A stretch of 64,000 nucleotides of DNA, from the NCBI GenBank assembly GCA_965116245.1, contig OZ220497.1:1612001-1676000 (forward strand), read 5' to 3'. A program made the position numbers and the translations under genes. The notes under the pieces are model-generated. The model had not been told where the DNA came from and did no database searches. It saw only the letters and a program-made list of their open reading frames with translations. Positions 26,152 to 35,437 of this stretch are shown here, in pieces (positions within the stretch are counted from its first letter, which is position 1; each line of letters opens with the position of its first letter). Source of the DNA: Poriferisodalis sp965116245. Lineage in GTDB: Bacteria > Actinomycetota > Acidimicrobiia > Acidimicrobiales > Poriferisodalaceae.

Positions 26152-27735
26152 CTAGCGCCAGGGGTCGATCTCGACGCATACGGGTTGCGCGCCCATGTCG
26201 CCGTTTACCCAACCGCCGATGACTGCCGAAAAAAGCCCGGCTGCACCGCCGCAGTAGACCAAGTGCAGACCTCCTGGCCGAAACTTCGGCAACTCAGCAT
26301 CGGCAAGAAACTCTGGTACCCCTTCGGCGATGCCGCCCGCGCCTCGTTTCAGTTCGGCGCCGGGACGAGTCGTTAGCTCAGTGATGCGCTCCGCAGTGCG
26401 CTGACGCGTCCAACCGCTGTCCATGAACACGCGAGCGTGATCGGGTGCCACCGCCAGGATCGCGTCAAATCCCAACACCAGCTTCGAATGGTGGATTGCG
26501 GTCAATGCCGAGGCCATCGTGCGGGCTAGCGATTCGGGGTCGCGCGAGAGCTGATCTACCACAGAGCGGGGCGCTTCACCCGGGAACGCCGTCACTGTGT
26601 TGCTGCCCAGTTCGAATCCGAAGTCGCTGCACAGCGGTTCCCAGCCGACAGCGGCACCGCTTTGGGCCGCCTCGTTGCCAGCTTCAGTCTCGCCAGCTTC
26701 AGTCTCAACAACTTGAGTCTGACCAGCTTCGATTTCGGCAAAGCAAAAGCCCAGCTTGCCGGGCTGTCCCAAGGTTGCTCGATCCACCTCACCTGGGCGC
26801 CCGCCGCCGACGTTGCGAACTATCAACTGCACCGCACGTCCAATCGTGGCGTTGGCTCGATTGCCCTGACCGAACACGTTGATTCCGCTGTTCATGCCGA
26901 TCTCACGGGAAATGGGGCCGTTCACGATGAACACAGGTCCGACAGGCATCGTGGTGGCCAACATCCCATGCATGTTGAACGTGTCGTTGCAGACTGCGGT
27001 AAGTGCAGCTAGCACAACCGGGAAGTACTCGGGTCGGCAGCCAGCCATCACCGCGTTGATAGCTGCCTTCTCCACCGTGCAGTCCACCAAGTCCGGCGCC
27101 ACCCGAGCAACGACCTCTTCGGGAGAGTGCGAGGTTCCGGCCAACATCTCTGTCACACGTCTTACGGTTGGAGGCACCAGCGGCAATCCGTCCGACCAGC
27201 CTCGGTCAAACATCGCTTCGTGCGGGTCCTCTTGGCTGCCGAACTCCACCCGGCGAGAGGTTGTCCCAGATCTGCCGAAGCGAGCCTCCAACGCGTCGGC
27301 GAACGCCGGGTCCACCGATAGTGACCCGCAACCAGGGCGATGTTGGGGCAACTGCGCACCGAGCGTTTCCAACCCTGTGAATGACTCCCAGTCGTCGCGG
27401 GACCAGCCCACGATGCGTCCGGTCTCTTGCCCGTTGGCGAGACGCATCAGAGTCGGCACCGTCTCGATGTCGTGGTGCCACGAGAACCCCAGGTCAGCAT
27501 CGTGAATCTTGGCTGACACCGCTTCAGGAAACGAGGGATCGTCCTGTGTGAAAACGGTGAGAGAACACCGATCTTCAATGTCCGACAACACCGGAGCGAC
27601 GAGTTCGCAGGTCGGGCAATCCCGCTTGACCACCGCTACTAGCCCTTCGGGCGGCGCGTCGGGAGTCTCCGCGCTGGGTATCTTCTTGGTGGGAATCTCA
27701 GATTGCGGAGCGTCGCTTACGGTGTTCGGTGGCAT
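26152..27735 (-). CDS. Thioredoxin-domain fusion protein, probable partner of the UGSC selenoprotein
   Basis: A 527-residue protein in two parts. Residues about 30-115 are thioredoxin-like with active site CPTC (C40, C43), and the cis-Pro is in ETVPTLMRL. Residues about 165-527 form a large domain beginning FDRGWSDGLPLVPPT and containing EKAAINAVMAGCRPEYFPVV, TMPVGPVFIVNGPI, GMNSGINVFGQGNRANATIG and NVGGGRPGEVDRATLG. I recall this second domain from proteins encoded beside UGSC proteins, but it has no known activity. A repeated Glu-Ala-Gly-Gln/Thr stretch (ETEAGETEAG) is inserted near residue 340. No signal peptide, so cytoplasmic. It lies upstream of the UGSC gene on the same strand. Confidence 0.82.
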   Translation of the reverse strand: MPPNTVSDAPQSEIPTKKIPSAETPDAPPEGLVAVVKRDCPTCELVAPVLSDIEDRCSLTVFTQDDPSFPEAVSAKIHDADLGFSWHHDIETVPTLMRLANGQETGRIVGWSRDDWESFTGLETLGAQLPQHRPGCGSLSVDPAFADALEARFGRSGTTSRRVEFGSQEDPHEAMFDRGWSDGLPLVPPTVRRVTEMLAGTSHSPEEVVARVAPDLVDCTVEKAAINAVMAGCRPEYFPVVLAALTAVCNDTFNMHGMLATTMPVGPVFIVNGPISREIGMNSGINVFGQGNRANATIGRAVQLIVRNVGGGRPGEVDRATLGQPGKLGFCFAEIEAGQTQVVETEAGETEAGNEAAQSGAAVGWEPLCSDFGFELGSNTVTAFPGEAPRSVVDQLSRDPESLARTMASALTAIHHSKLVLGFDAILAVAPDHARVFMDSGWTRQRTAERITELTTRPGAELKRGAGGIAEGVPEFLADAELPKFRPGGLHLVYCGGAAGLFSAVIGGWVNGDMGAQPVCVEIDPWR

Positions 27736-27879
27736 CTTCGGAGACTAGCGATGATCACGAATTACCCGAAGACCCAGTGCCCGATGACGACTTAGGGCCC
27801 GAAAACCCAGAACGCGAAGACATGGGGACTGACTACCAGGGACCCAAATGCAGTGCGCTCGAAGACCTAGGATTTTGCT

Positions 27880-28374
27880 GTGACTGACCTGAGCGACCCA
27901 CCGGCTATTGACAGCAGGAGCTTCCGTGACGTGCTTGGGCACTTCCCAACAGGAGTCACCGCAGTCACCGCCGTGCATGAAGGTCGGCCAGTAGGCATGG
28001 CAATCGGCTCGTTCACGTCAGTGTCATTAGATCCGCCACTGGTGGCGTTCCTGCCCACCAAAGACTCCTCTACCTGGGCCGCCATCCGCGCCGCTGGCTG
28101 CTTCTGCGTGAACATCATGGCTCAAGATCAGATGGCCACCTGCGGTGTCATGGCGAGCAGAGCCGACGACAAGTTTGTAGATGTCAACTGGCGCCCTGGA
28201 ACAACCGGCGCGCCGGTTGTTGATGGCTCTATTGCCTACATCGAGTGCATTATCAGCGACGTGTTCGACGGCGGCGATCACGACATAGTCGTAGGACGAG
28301 TGGTTGGGCTTGAAATTCTGGACGTCAAGGATCCCCTGCTGTTTTGGAAAGGCGGTTACGGCACCTTTGCGTGA
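27880..28374 (+). CDS. Flavin reductase-like (FMN-binding split-barrel) protein
   Basis: A 164-residue flavin reductase-like protein: FRDVLGHFPTGVTAVTAV, GMAIGSFTSVSLDPPLVAFLP, CFCVNIMAQDQ, and a terminal GGYGTF. Such proteins reduce FMN/FAD with NAD(P)H for a partner monooxygenase, or bind F420. The start is GTG at 27880. It is divergent from the thioredoxin-fusion gene (144-base gap made of degenerate GAxGACxxxGGxxCC-like sequence). Its partner enzyme is not identified. Confidence 0.88.
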   Translation: MTDLSDPPAIDSRSFRDVLGHFPTGVTAVTAVHEGRPVGMAIGSFTSVSLDPPLVAFLPTKDSSTWAAIRAAGCFCVNIMAQDQMATCGVMASRADDKFVDVNWRPGTTGAPVVDGSIAYIECIISDVFDGGDHDIVVGRVVGLEILDVKDPLLFWKGGYGTFA

Positions 28375-28530
28375 TAGCAGGTGTCCGACAACCTGTTGCC
28401 TGAACACAGGCAACATGGCCTGTGGGCGCAGAGTTGTCCATGGCCTGTTGGGCGCAGCGGCTTCTGTCTAGGAGTTCGCTGTCAACACATCGGAACTAAC
28501 ACTAGGAACCTGCACTAGGAAAATGGCAAC

Positions 28531-28905
28531 TTGATCGGCACCGTCGCGCGTGTGGGGCTCGGCGCGTTGCTTGCGATGTCGGGTGCGCTGAAGCTATGGG
28601 ACCGGTCGTGGCCGACAGCGGCGAGGGCTCTGGGTGCGCCACGCTGGTCGGTGCCGCTCATCGCTCCAATTGAAATCGTGCTGGGAGCATGTCTGGTGAG
28701 CGGGGTTGCCAAGCCCTGGACGACCTGGGTGGCACTCGGTTTGTTGGTGACTTTCAGCGTGGTGTTGGCCTTGGTGTTACGTCGCCCGCTCAATCAAAGA
28801 CCTGCATGTGCCTGCTTCGGTCACTGGTCGGCAAAACCTGTGCGCGTCGGCTCGCTAGTACGCAATTTTGTGTTGACCTTCGTTGCCGTGGTGGCCCTGC
28901 TGTGA
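28531..28905 (+). CDS. MauE/DoxX-like membrane protein
   Basis: A 124-residue protein with four hydrophobic segments and the MauE-type layout: MSGALKLWD near the first helix, PIEIVLGACLVSG, then a cytoplasmic-side PACACFG where MauE proteins have a Cys-X-Cys-Phe-Gly motif, and a last helix. MauE/DoxX members pass electrons across the membrane to extracytoplasmic thiol proteins. The only in-frame start is TTG at 28531, with AGGA ten bases upstream. Being close to a thioredoxin fusion and a UGSC selenoprotein makes a redox-relay role attractive but unproven. Confidence 0.75.
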   Translation: MIGTVARVGLGALLAMSGALKLWDRSWPTAARALGAPRWSVPLIAPIEIVLGACLVSGVAKPWTTWVALGLLVTFSVVLALVLRRPLNQRPACACFGHWSAKPVRVGSLVRNFVLTFVAVVALL

Positions 28906-28926
28906 GCTGCTTTGGCCATGAACGGC

Positions 28927-31134
28927 TTAGGCCACACCGAGCACGTCGCATATGAACGCCAAGATGAAGGCCTCGTCGCGCCAGGCGTCGTAGCGGCCAG
29001 AGGGGCCACCGTGGCCAGCACCCATCTCGGTTCGCAGCAAAATTGGCTTGGTTGAGGTTGTGTTGCTGCGCAGTTTGGCGACCCACTTGGCAGGCTCCCA
29101 GTACTGCACCCGCGGATCGGCAAATCCGGCGGTCACTAGCAGAGCCGGATGGTCCGCGGGCTGCACGTTCTCGTATGGCGCGTAGGACATGATGGTCTCA
29201 AATGCCGCTGGCTCAGATGGGTCGCCCCACTCGTCGTATTCAGTCACGGTGAGTGGAATGGTCGGGTCCAGCATGGTGTTCACCACATCCACAAAAGGCA
29301 CCTCGGCCACGACTCCGCAGAACAGTTCCGGGTAACGGTTGACCATTACTCCCATGAGTAGGCCGCCAGCGCTCGCGCCACGGGCACAGATCCGGCGCGG
29401 ATCAGCCCACCGGTGCGAGGCCAAGTGGGTAGCGCATGCGGCGAAATCGTCGAACGTGTTGTGCTTGTGGGCCAACTTCCCACCCTCATACCACTCCCGA
29501 CCCAGCTCACCGCCGCCACGAACATGTGCGATGGCGAACAGCACGCCGCGGTCCAGCAACGACAGCCGAGCTGTTGAGAATGACGCCGGGATGCCGATCT
29601 CATAGGCGCCGTAGCCGTACAACACGCACGCTGCTGGCCAGCGCACTGCGCTCGGCTTCCATACCAGGCTGATAGGCACGGAGGTGCCGTCCGGCGCTGT
29701 AGCAGTGATGCGTTCGGTTCGATACGCCTTCAGATCCACATCGCCGAGTACTGGAAGCTGGTCAAGCAACTGTTGTTCACCTGTGTCAACGTCCAGCTCG
29801 AAGATCGATGGCGGTGTCACCATCGACGTGTAGCCATAGCGGTAGCGCCGAGTGTCGAACTCAGCGTTAGTCGCGCCCCCCGCCTCGTACACCGGCTCAG
29901 GAAACTGAATCTCAAATCCAGGCCCAAGTCCGGATTCCAGGCCTGGCTCAGACCCTGGCTCGGATTCGGGCTCCGACGCAGGCTCTGGCTGGAGTAGCGC
30001 GAGCGAGGCGTTGGGGGTTTTATGCACTCGCATTGAGCTCAACCCGTTCTGGCGGTCGTGAACGACCACAAAGCCGTCGAAGCAGTCCACGTCATCTAGC
30101 CGGATGCCCTCTCTGGCACCTATCAACTCACGCCAGTTGCTCAGCTCACGCCAGTTGCCAGCGTTCTGTGCCTTATCGGCTGTCTTTGTAGTGGCGGCCT
30201 TATCGCTGGCGTCCGGCGCGGGTGCTTCGAGCAGTCGAAAGTCCAGCGCTCCGTCATTGGTGACGATCAGCAAACGGTAGCCTTGATGGTCTACGCCGTA
30301 CTCGATTCCTTCGGTGCGCGGTCGCACAACCATCGGTTCTGAGCTGGGGTAATCGGCGGCTACCAACCGGTGCTCGGAAGTCATCTTCGATTGCGAAGCG
30401 ATTACGACGAATCGCTCGCTGCGCGTACCACCGACGCTCACCCAAAACTGCTCGTCGTCCTCGCGATATACCTCCACGTCGTTCGCGGGGTCCGTACCAA
30501 CAACGTGGCGGATGACTCGATTTGGTCGCTGCGCATCGTCTGTGCGAACCACAAACAGCGTTGAGTTGTCGTTCGCCCACACCAAGCCGTAGCTGAGTTC
30601 GTCCAGGCCGTACCCAGGCGCGGGCACGTCGGCGCCATCCAGCATGGTTCCGCTAGAAATGTCGACCACCGCAAGCGCGTAGGTTTCGTTTCCGTCGGTG
30701 TCGAATGTGTAGGCCAGCAGTCGATGATCCGGGCTGGTGGCTAGGTCGCCTAGCGCGAAGAAATCGTGGCCCTCAGCAAGTTCGTTCTCGTCCAGCAGCA
30801 CGGTCTCGTCGGTGTCGGTGCCGCCTCGAGGGCGCCGCACATGAATTGCATACTGCAGCCCCTCCACCGTGCGGGTGCGGTACTCCCATTCGTCCTTCGG
30901 TGTCGGCAGTGACTGGTGGGTTTCGGGGATGCGTGCGGTGATTTCACCGAAGATCGTCTCGCGCAGCTCGGCCAAATGGGCAGTTGAGGCTTCGGTGTAA
31001 GAGTTCTCGGCGTCAAGGTAGGACCGCACTGCTGGGTCGTCGCGATCACGCAACCAGTGCCACGGATCGGCTGTCTCGGTGCCGTGAATGCGACGCATAT
31101 GAGATCGCCGGGGCGCCAACGGAGGCTGGTTCAT
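28927..31134 (-). CDS. ptrB: Prolyl oligopeptidase family (S9A) serine peptidase, oligopeptidase B-like
   Basis: A 735-residue cytosolic peptidase with an N-terminal seven-blade propeller (begins PPLAPRRSHMRRIHGTETADPWHWLRD) and a C-terminal alpha/beta-hydrolase domain. The catalytic Ser is in ARGASAGGLLMG (near residue 585), and the His in MGAGHGGPSGRYD; VLYGYGAYEIGIPASF and AHVRGGGELGREWYEGGK are family hallmarks. It cuts short peptides after basic residues or proline. Two expansions in the propeller are unusual: NWRELSNWREL (exact duplication) and a Glu/Pro/Gly-Ser run (SEPESEPGSEPG). Its stop lies 20 bases from the convergent MauE-like gene. Confidence 0.92.
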   Translation of the reverse strand: MNQPPLAPRRSHMRRIHGTETADPWHWLRDRDDPAVRSYLDAENSYTEASTAHLAELRETIFGEITARIPETHQSLPTPKDEWEYRTRTVEGLQYAIHVRRPRGGTDTDETVLLDENELAEGHDFFALGDLATSPDHRLLAYTFDTDGNETYALAVVDISSGTMLDGADVPAPGYGLDELSYGLVWANDNSTLFVVRTDDAQRPNRVIRHVVGTDPANDVEVYREDDEQFWVSVGGTRSERFVVIASQSKMTSEHRLVAADYPSSEPMVVRPRTEGIEYGVDHQGYRLLIVTNDGALDFRLLEAPAPDASDKAATTKTADKAQNAGNWRELSNWRELIGAREGIRLDDVDCFDGFVVVHDRQNGLSSMRVHKTPNASLALLQPEPASEPESEPGSEPGLESGLGPGFEIQFPEPVYEAGGATNAEFDTRRYRYGYTSMVTPPSIFELDVDTGEQQLLDQLPVLGDVDLKAYRTERITATAPDGTSVPISLVWKPSAVRWPAACVLYGYGAYEIGIPASFSTARLSLLDRGVLFAIAHVRGGGELGREWYEGGKLAHKHNTFDDFAACATHLASHRWADPRRICARGASAGGLLMGVMVNRYPELFCGVVAEVPFVDVVNTMLDPTIPLTVTEYDEWGDPSEPAAFETIMSYAPYENVQPADHPALLVTAGFADPRVQYWEPAKWVAKLRSNTTSTKPILLRTEMGAGHGGPSGRYDAWRDEAFILAFICDVLGVA

Positions 31135-31179
31135 GGAGCGAGGACGCTAGCCGTCGGTACGCCTCTAGCTTGATCCCCG

Positions 31180-31257
31180 CTTGACCCGGTAGCTCAAACC
31201 AGCAACTTGATCCGGTAACTCGAACCAGCAACATGACCCAGTAACTTGATTGGGTGC
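31180..31257. repeat. 26-bp degenerate tandem repeat, three copies
   Basis: Units at 31180-31205, 31206-31231 and 31232-31257, with the core TTGAyCCGGTArCTC. It fills the gap between the divergent peptidase and carbonic-anhydrase-like genes, and the last copy runs into the GTG start at 31254. Confidence 0.8.
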
Positions 31258-31772
31258 CCGTATACGCCCTCGGCTGTCATGTACCTGAGATTCACCCCGA
31301 TGCATTCGTGATGCCCGAGGCGACCATCATCGGGCGGGTGAAGATCGGCCCGCAGGCTTCAATCTGGTCCGGCGCCGTGTTGCGCGGCGACGACAACGAA
31401 ATCGTCATAGGTGCAGGCACGTCGGTGCAAGACAACGCCGTGATGCACGTGACAGCGGAATGGCCAACCACTGTGGGGGAGCGCTGCACCATCGGACACC
31501 TGGCGCACATTGAGGGCGGCGTCGTACACGACGAGGCCTTGATCGGCACCGGAGCCATCGTGCTTCACGACGCCGAGATCGGCGAGCAGGCATTAGTGGG
31601 TGCGGGAGCTGTCGTGCCGGGGGGCATGAAAGTGCCGCCTGGTACAATTGCAGTGGGTACTCCGGCGAAGATTCGCGAGAACGTCGACACCGCGCCGCTC
31701 ATCTTGCCTGGTGTGCAGACCTATCTGGACCGCCAGGTCCGCTATCGGAGCGAACTTCGACGCATTGACTGA
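31254..31772 (+). CDS. Gamma-carbonic-anhydrase family protein (left-handed beta-helix)
   Basis: A 172-residue hexapeptide-repeat protein: VKIGPQASIWSGAVLRGDDNEIVIG, SVQDNAVMHVT, TIGHLAHIEGG, GTGAIVLHDAEIGEQALVGAGAVV. The fold and the first metal-ligand histidines (VMHVT, IGH) are clear. The usual GHxAxxHGC is GHLAHIEGG, so the third zinc His position is Glu with a His two residues earlier. Carbonic anhydrase activity is therefore uncertain; some actinobacterial relatives appear to share this variant. It starts with GTG. Confidence 0.88.
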   Translation: MPVYALGCHVPEIHPDAFVMPEATIIGRVKIGPQASIWSGAVLRGDDNEIVIGAGTSVQDNAVMHVTAEWPTTVGERCTIGHLAHIEGGVVHDEALIGTGAIVLHDAEIGEQALVGAGAVVPGGMKVPPGTIAVGTPAKIRENVDTAPLILPGVQTYLDRQVRYRSELRRID

Positions 31773-31864
31773 ACACGTCAAGCGCTGGCCCCAAAAACAG
31801 AGCCGGAATCACATCCGGAACGACATCCGGTGGTGTTCGCCCGGCGGCGATAGTGTCTCGGCCC

Positions 31865-32770
31865 ATGAGCATGGGCAGCATTGACCTGGGACGTATCGGC
31901 ATCTGGACTGGAGTGCTTGACTCTCTGCCATCTGCGCAGGGAGTGGAGTTCGTTGCAGAAGCCGAGGAGTTGGGCTACGGAGCCTTTTGGGTACCCGAAG
32001 CAGTAGGGCGGGATCCGTTCGTGGCGGCCACCACGTTGCTGGCTGGCACCAAGACGATCAAGCTCGCCACAGGTATAGCCAACATCTACGCCCGCGACCC
32101 CATGACGATGGCGAACACGCTGCGCACCATCGACGAGGCGTTCAGCGGACGCTTCCTGCTCGGCTTAGGTGTAAGCCATCACCACCTGGTGGAGTACATC
32201 CGTAAGCACGACTATTCCCGCCCGTTGAGCTACATGCGCGAATACCTAGAGCGCATGGGCAAGGCCCGCTTCATGGCGCACGGCCCTCAGGAGCTGCCCG
32301 AGATGGTGCTGGCCGCACTCGGACCCAAGATGCTGGAGCTATCCGCGACTGCTACCGCTGGCGCGCATCCGTATTTCGTGCCGCCCGAACATACTGCGTT
32401 TGCCCGCCAGACCATGGGACCAGACGCCGCGCTGTATCCCGAGCAGATGGCGATACTCGACACCGACGCCACTGCAGCGCGAACTCTTGCCCGCAAGAAT
32501 ATGGCGATCTACCTGGGCTTGCCCAACTATGCCAACAACCTGCTTCGACTGGGTTTCGCCCAGGCCGATATTGACGGCGGCCCGGATGGTGGACCCTCCG
32601 ACAAACTGGTGGACGCCATCGTGGCCTGGGGCACAGAACAAGACGTGAAGGCTCGGGTGGATGCGCACTTCGACGCTGGCGCCGACCATGTCTGTGTGCA
32701 GGTACTGGCCGACCACCCACAGGCCGCGTTCGATGGCTGGCGTCGTCTCGCCCCTGCCCTCATTGGCTGA
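31865..32770 (+). CDS. LLM class F420-dependent oxidoreductase (TIGR03620-like)
   Basis: Third luciferase-like TIM-barrel oxidoreductase, 301 residues from the ATG at 31865: LGRIGIWTGVLDSLP, AEELGYGAFWVPEAVGRDPFV, KLATGIANIYARDPMTMANT, GRFLLGLGVSHHHLVEY, ATATAGAHPYFVPPEHT, and a C-terminal VQVLADHP. The SHHHLVE segment resembles F420-dependent TIGR03620 proteins. Alternative starts are GTG at 31853 and ATG at 31871; none has a good ribosome-binding site. It lies just before the suf cluster with 144 bases between. Confidence 0.87.
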   Translation: MSMGSIDLGRIGIWTGVLDSLPSAQGVEFVAEAEELGYGAFWVPEAVGRDPFVAATTLLAGTKTIKLATGIANIYARDPMTMANTLRTIDEAFSGRFLLGLGVSHHHLVEYIRKHDYSRPLSYMREYLERMGKARFMAHGPQELPEMVLAALGPKMLELSATATAGAHPYFVPPEHTAFARQTMGPDAALYPEQMAILDTDATAARTLARKNMAIYLGLPNYANNLLRLGFAQADIDGGPDGGPSDKLVDAIVAWGTEQDVKARVDAHFDAGADHVCVQVLADHPQAAFDGWRRLAPALIG

Positions 32771-32914
32771 GCGCATTGATTGACGGCACGTGAGCAAAAG
32801 GTGCGCGAGCTGAACGCACCGAAGTTGAACTTGAGCAGCTTTGCCACCAGCTCCAGGGCTACCTGCCTGGAGCCCCTGCCTGGGGCCCGGCCAGCTCAGC
32901 AGTAAGCTGGGCCA

Positions 32915-34333
32915 ATGACCGACACTGCCACTGCACAGCCGACAGTTGGGATCGATCTCGGCAAATACAAGCTGGGGTGGAGCGACGAGGAAGACTACGT
33001 ATTCAAGCCACGTAAGGGCTTGGACGAAGCCATCATCCGAGAAATGTCGGGCCTCAAAAACGAACCCCAGTGGATGTTGGACTTCCGCCTGCGCGCTTAC
33101 AAGATCTTCCAGCGCAAACCGATGCCCAACTGGGGCGGGGACATGTCGGAGATCTTCTTCGACGACATCTACTACTACATCAAGCCCACTGAGGGACAGG
33201 TCGACGCTTGGGAGGAACTGCCCGACTCGGTCAAGGACACCTACGAGAAGCTGGGCATTCCCGAGGCTGAGCGCAAATATCTGGCCGGCGTGACCGCTCA
33301 ATACGAGTCTGAGGTGGTGTATCACCGCAATCGAGAAGACTTGGAAGCTCAAGGCGTGCTGTTCAGCGACATGGACTCTGCTGTGAAGGAACACCCCGAG
33401 ATCGTGCAGCGCTACTTCGGCACGATCATCCCACCGGGGGACAACAAGTTCGCCGCGTTGAACTCGGCGGTTTGGTCCGGCGGCTCGTTCATCTATGTGC
33501 CACCCGGCGTTGAGGTGGAGATGCCGCTGCAGGCCTATTTCCGAATCAACGCCGAGAACATGGGCCAATTTGAACGGACGCTGATAATTGCCGATGAGGG
33601 CGCCACGGTGCATTACATCGAAGGCTGTTCAGCGCCGGTGTACACGACCGACTCGCTGCATTCAGCGGTCGTTGAGCTGGTGGCCCTGCCCGGCGGACGG
33701 ATCACCTACACCACCATTCAGAACTGGTCCAACAACGTGTTTAACTTGGTCACCAAGCGTGCCGCCGCCTACGACGAAGCCCATGTGGAGTGGATAGACG
33801 GCAACATCGGCAGCCGCCTCACCATGAAGTATCCGGCGGTCTATCTGATGGGCCCGAAAGCGTCGGGCGAAGTGCTCTCGGTGGCCTACGCTGGCGAAGG
33901 TCAGCACCAAGATGCTGGAGCCAAGATGGTTCACGCGGCTGCTGAAACCACTTCCAAGATCGTTTCGAAGTCAATCTCCAAGGACGGAGGACGTACGACC
34001 TACCGCGGTCTCGTGCGGGTAGAAGAAGGCATGACCGGCTGCCGCAGCCACGTCCAGTGCGATGCGCTGCTGCTAGACGGCGATAGTCGCACCGACACTT
34101 ACCCGTACCAAGAGATCGGGTCGCGTGATGCGGAGATCGGCCACGAGGCCACAGTGTCAAAGGTGGCCGACGAGCAGCTCTTCTATCTGATGAGCCGTGG
34201 GCTGTCCGCAGAGCAGGCTATGGGCATGGTGGTGAACGGCTTCATTGAGCCCGTAACCCGTACTCTGCCCATGGAGTACGCGGTTGAGTGGAGTCGGTTG
34301 ATTGAACTGCAAATGGAGGGATCAATCGGCTGA
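32915..34333 (+). CDS. sufB: Fe-S cluster assembly scaffold protein SufB
   Basis: A 472-residue SufB, part of the SufBC2D scaffold that builds and transfers iron-sulfur clusters. Hallmarks: YKLGWSDEEDYVF, GLKNEPQWMLDFRLRAYKIF, FFDDIYYYIKP, GVLFSDMDSAVKEHPEIV, NKFAALNSAVWSGGSFIYVPPGV, GCSAPVYTTDSLHSAVVEL, and GSRDAEIGHEATVSKV...FYLMSRGL. First gene of the plus-strand suf block. Its stop overlaps the next start (TGATG), so a malyl-CoA-lyase-like protein is translated directly after it. No obvious Rrf2-type operator was recognised upstream. Confidence 0.96.
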   Translation: MTDTATAQPTVGIDLGKYKLGWSDEEDYVFKPRKGLDEAIIREMSGLKNEPQWMLDFRLRAYKIFQRKPMPNWGGDMSEIFFDDIYYYIKPTEGQVDAWEELPDSVKDTYEKLGIPEAERKYLAGVTAQYESEVVYHRNREDLEAQGVLFSDMDSAVKEHPEIVQRYFGTIIPPGDNKFAALNSAVWSGGSFIYVPPGVEVEMPLQAYFRINAENMGQFERTLIIADEGATVHYIEGCSAPVYTTDSLHSAVVELVALPGGRITYTTIQNWSNNVFNLVTKRAAAYDEAHVEWIDGNIGSRLTMKYPAVYLMGPKASGEVLSVAYAGEGQHQDAGAKMVHAAAETTSKIVSKSISKDGGRTTYRGLVRVEEGMTGCRSHVQCDALLLDGDSRTDTYPYQEIGSRDAEIGHEATVSKVADEQLFYLMSRGLSAEQAMGMVVNGFIEPVTRTLPMEYAVEWSRLIELQMEGSIG

Positions 34334-35400
34334 TGCGCAGCCCTAAAGACTTCTTCGTCCCGCTAGCGGTCGGGGCGCCTGCTCCGTTGCGCGAGGTCCC
34401 TTTTCGGCCTTCGCGCATGATCCACTTCTTTGATCCGTCAAATGAGCGGATGCGAGCCAAGGTGCCCGCCATTGCGTCCACTGTGGACGTGCTGTTGGGC
34501 AACCTGGAAGATGCCGTGTCAGCCGACGACAAAGACGCTGCGCGGGCGGGGCTAATTGAGGTTGGCAAGACCTGGGAATCGGGCCACACACAGCTTTGGA
34601 CTCGGGTGAACAGCCTTGATTCGCCGTGGTTTTTGGACGACGTCTGGGCGCTGTGTCACGAGATCGGCGACAAGCTAGACGTGATCATGGTTCCAAAGGT
34701 GGAAGGTCCCGAGGACATCCACTATGTGGATCGGCTGCTGGCACAGCTAGAGGCCAGAGTGGGCCTGAAACAGCCGCTGCTTGTGCATGCAATCTTGGAA
34801 ACGGCTCGCGGCGTAGCCAACGTAGAAGAGATCTGTCTAGCCAGCCCGCGCATGCAAGGGCTTTCGCTTGGGCCTGCTGACCTGGCGGCGGACCGTCGCA
34901 TGAAGACGACAAGAGTCGGCGGTGGGCATCCGGGCTATCTGGTGCGTACCGATCCGGCGCCAGCTTCCAACGGTGCCAACGACGCGGCACGCACTGCGTT
35001 CCAACAGGACCTTTGGCACTACACGCTGGCTCGTATGGTGGATGCCTGCGGAACCGCCGGAATCCTGCCCTACTACGGTCCATTCGGCGACATCGCAGAC
35101 CCGATCGGTTGCGAAGACCAGTTCCGCAACGCCTACCTGCTCGGTTGTGTAGGTGCGTGGAGCTTGCACCCCAGCCAGATTGACATCGCCAAGCGGGTGT
35201 TCAGCCCTGATCCGGCCGAAGTGGCTTGGGCCCAGCGCGTCGTAAATGAAATGGGCGACGGCACTGGCGCAGTCATGATTGAGGGCAAGATGCAAGACGA
35301 TGCCACGGTCAAGCAGTGCGCGGTAGTGCTGCAGTTGGCCCGTGATCTGTCCGCAACAGACCCAGAGCTAGCGGCTGCCTACGGGTTGGAACCGGTCTGA
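34333..35400 (+). CDS. mcl: HpcH/HpaI-family lyase, malyl-CoA/beta-methylmalyl-CoA lyase-like
   Basis: A 355-residue CitE-like TIM-barrel enzyme. FFVPLAVGAPAPLREVPFRPSRMIHFF, VDVLLGNLEDAVSADDK, WTRVNSLDSPWFLDD, KLDVIMVPKVEGPEDIHYVDRLLAQLE, LLVHAILETARGVANVEEI and GPADLAADR are close to the malyl-CoA lyases of Chloroflexus-type bacteria. The Mg2+ ligands Glu (LETARG) and Asp (GNLEDA) are present. It should cleave malyl- or methylmalyl-CoA to glyoxylate and an acyl-CoA. It is coupled to sufB by a one-base overlap and followed by a second CitE-like gene, a combination not part of known SUF machinery. Confidence 0.85.
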   Translation: MRSPKDFFVPLAVGAPAPLREVPFRPSRMIHFFDPSNERMRAKVPAIASTVDVLLGNLEDAVSADDKDAARAGLIEVGKTWESGHTQLWTRVNSLDSPWFLDDVWALCHEIGDKLDVIMVPKVEGPEDIHYVDRLLAQLEARVGLKQPLLVHAILETARGVANVEEICLASPRMQGLSLGPADLAADRRMKTTRVGGGHPGYLVRTDPAPASNGANDAARTAFQQDLWHYTLARMVDACGTAGILPYYGPFGDIADPIGCEDQFRNAYLLGCVGAWSLHPSQIDIAKRVFSPDPAEVAWAQRVVNEMGDGTGAVMIEGKMQDDATVKQCAVVLQLARDLSATDPELAAAYGLEPV

Positions 35401-35437
35401 TGAACCGGTCGGAGCGGGCCTTGACCCAGGTGGTGCT

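Noticed and set aside
32339..33613. 424-codon minus-strand open frame opposite sufB and the LLM gene
   Set aside because: It spans two well-supported genes and an intergenic gap, has no recognisable domain, and is explained by GC-rich codon bias on the opposite strand.
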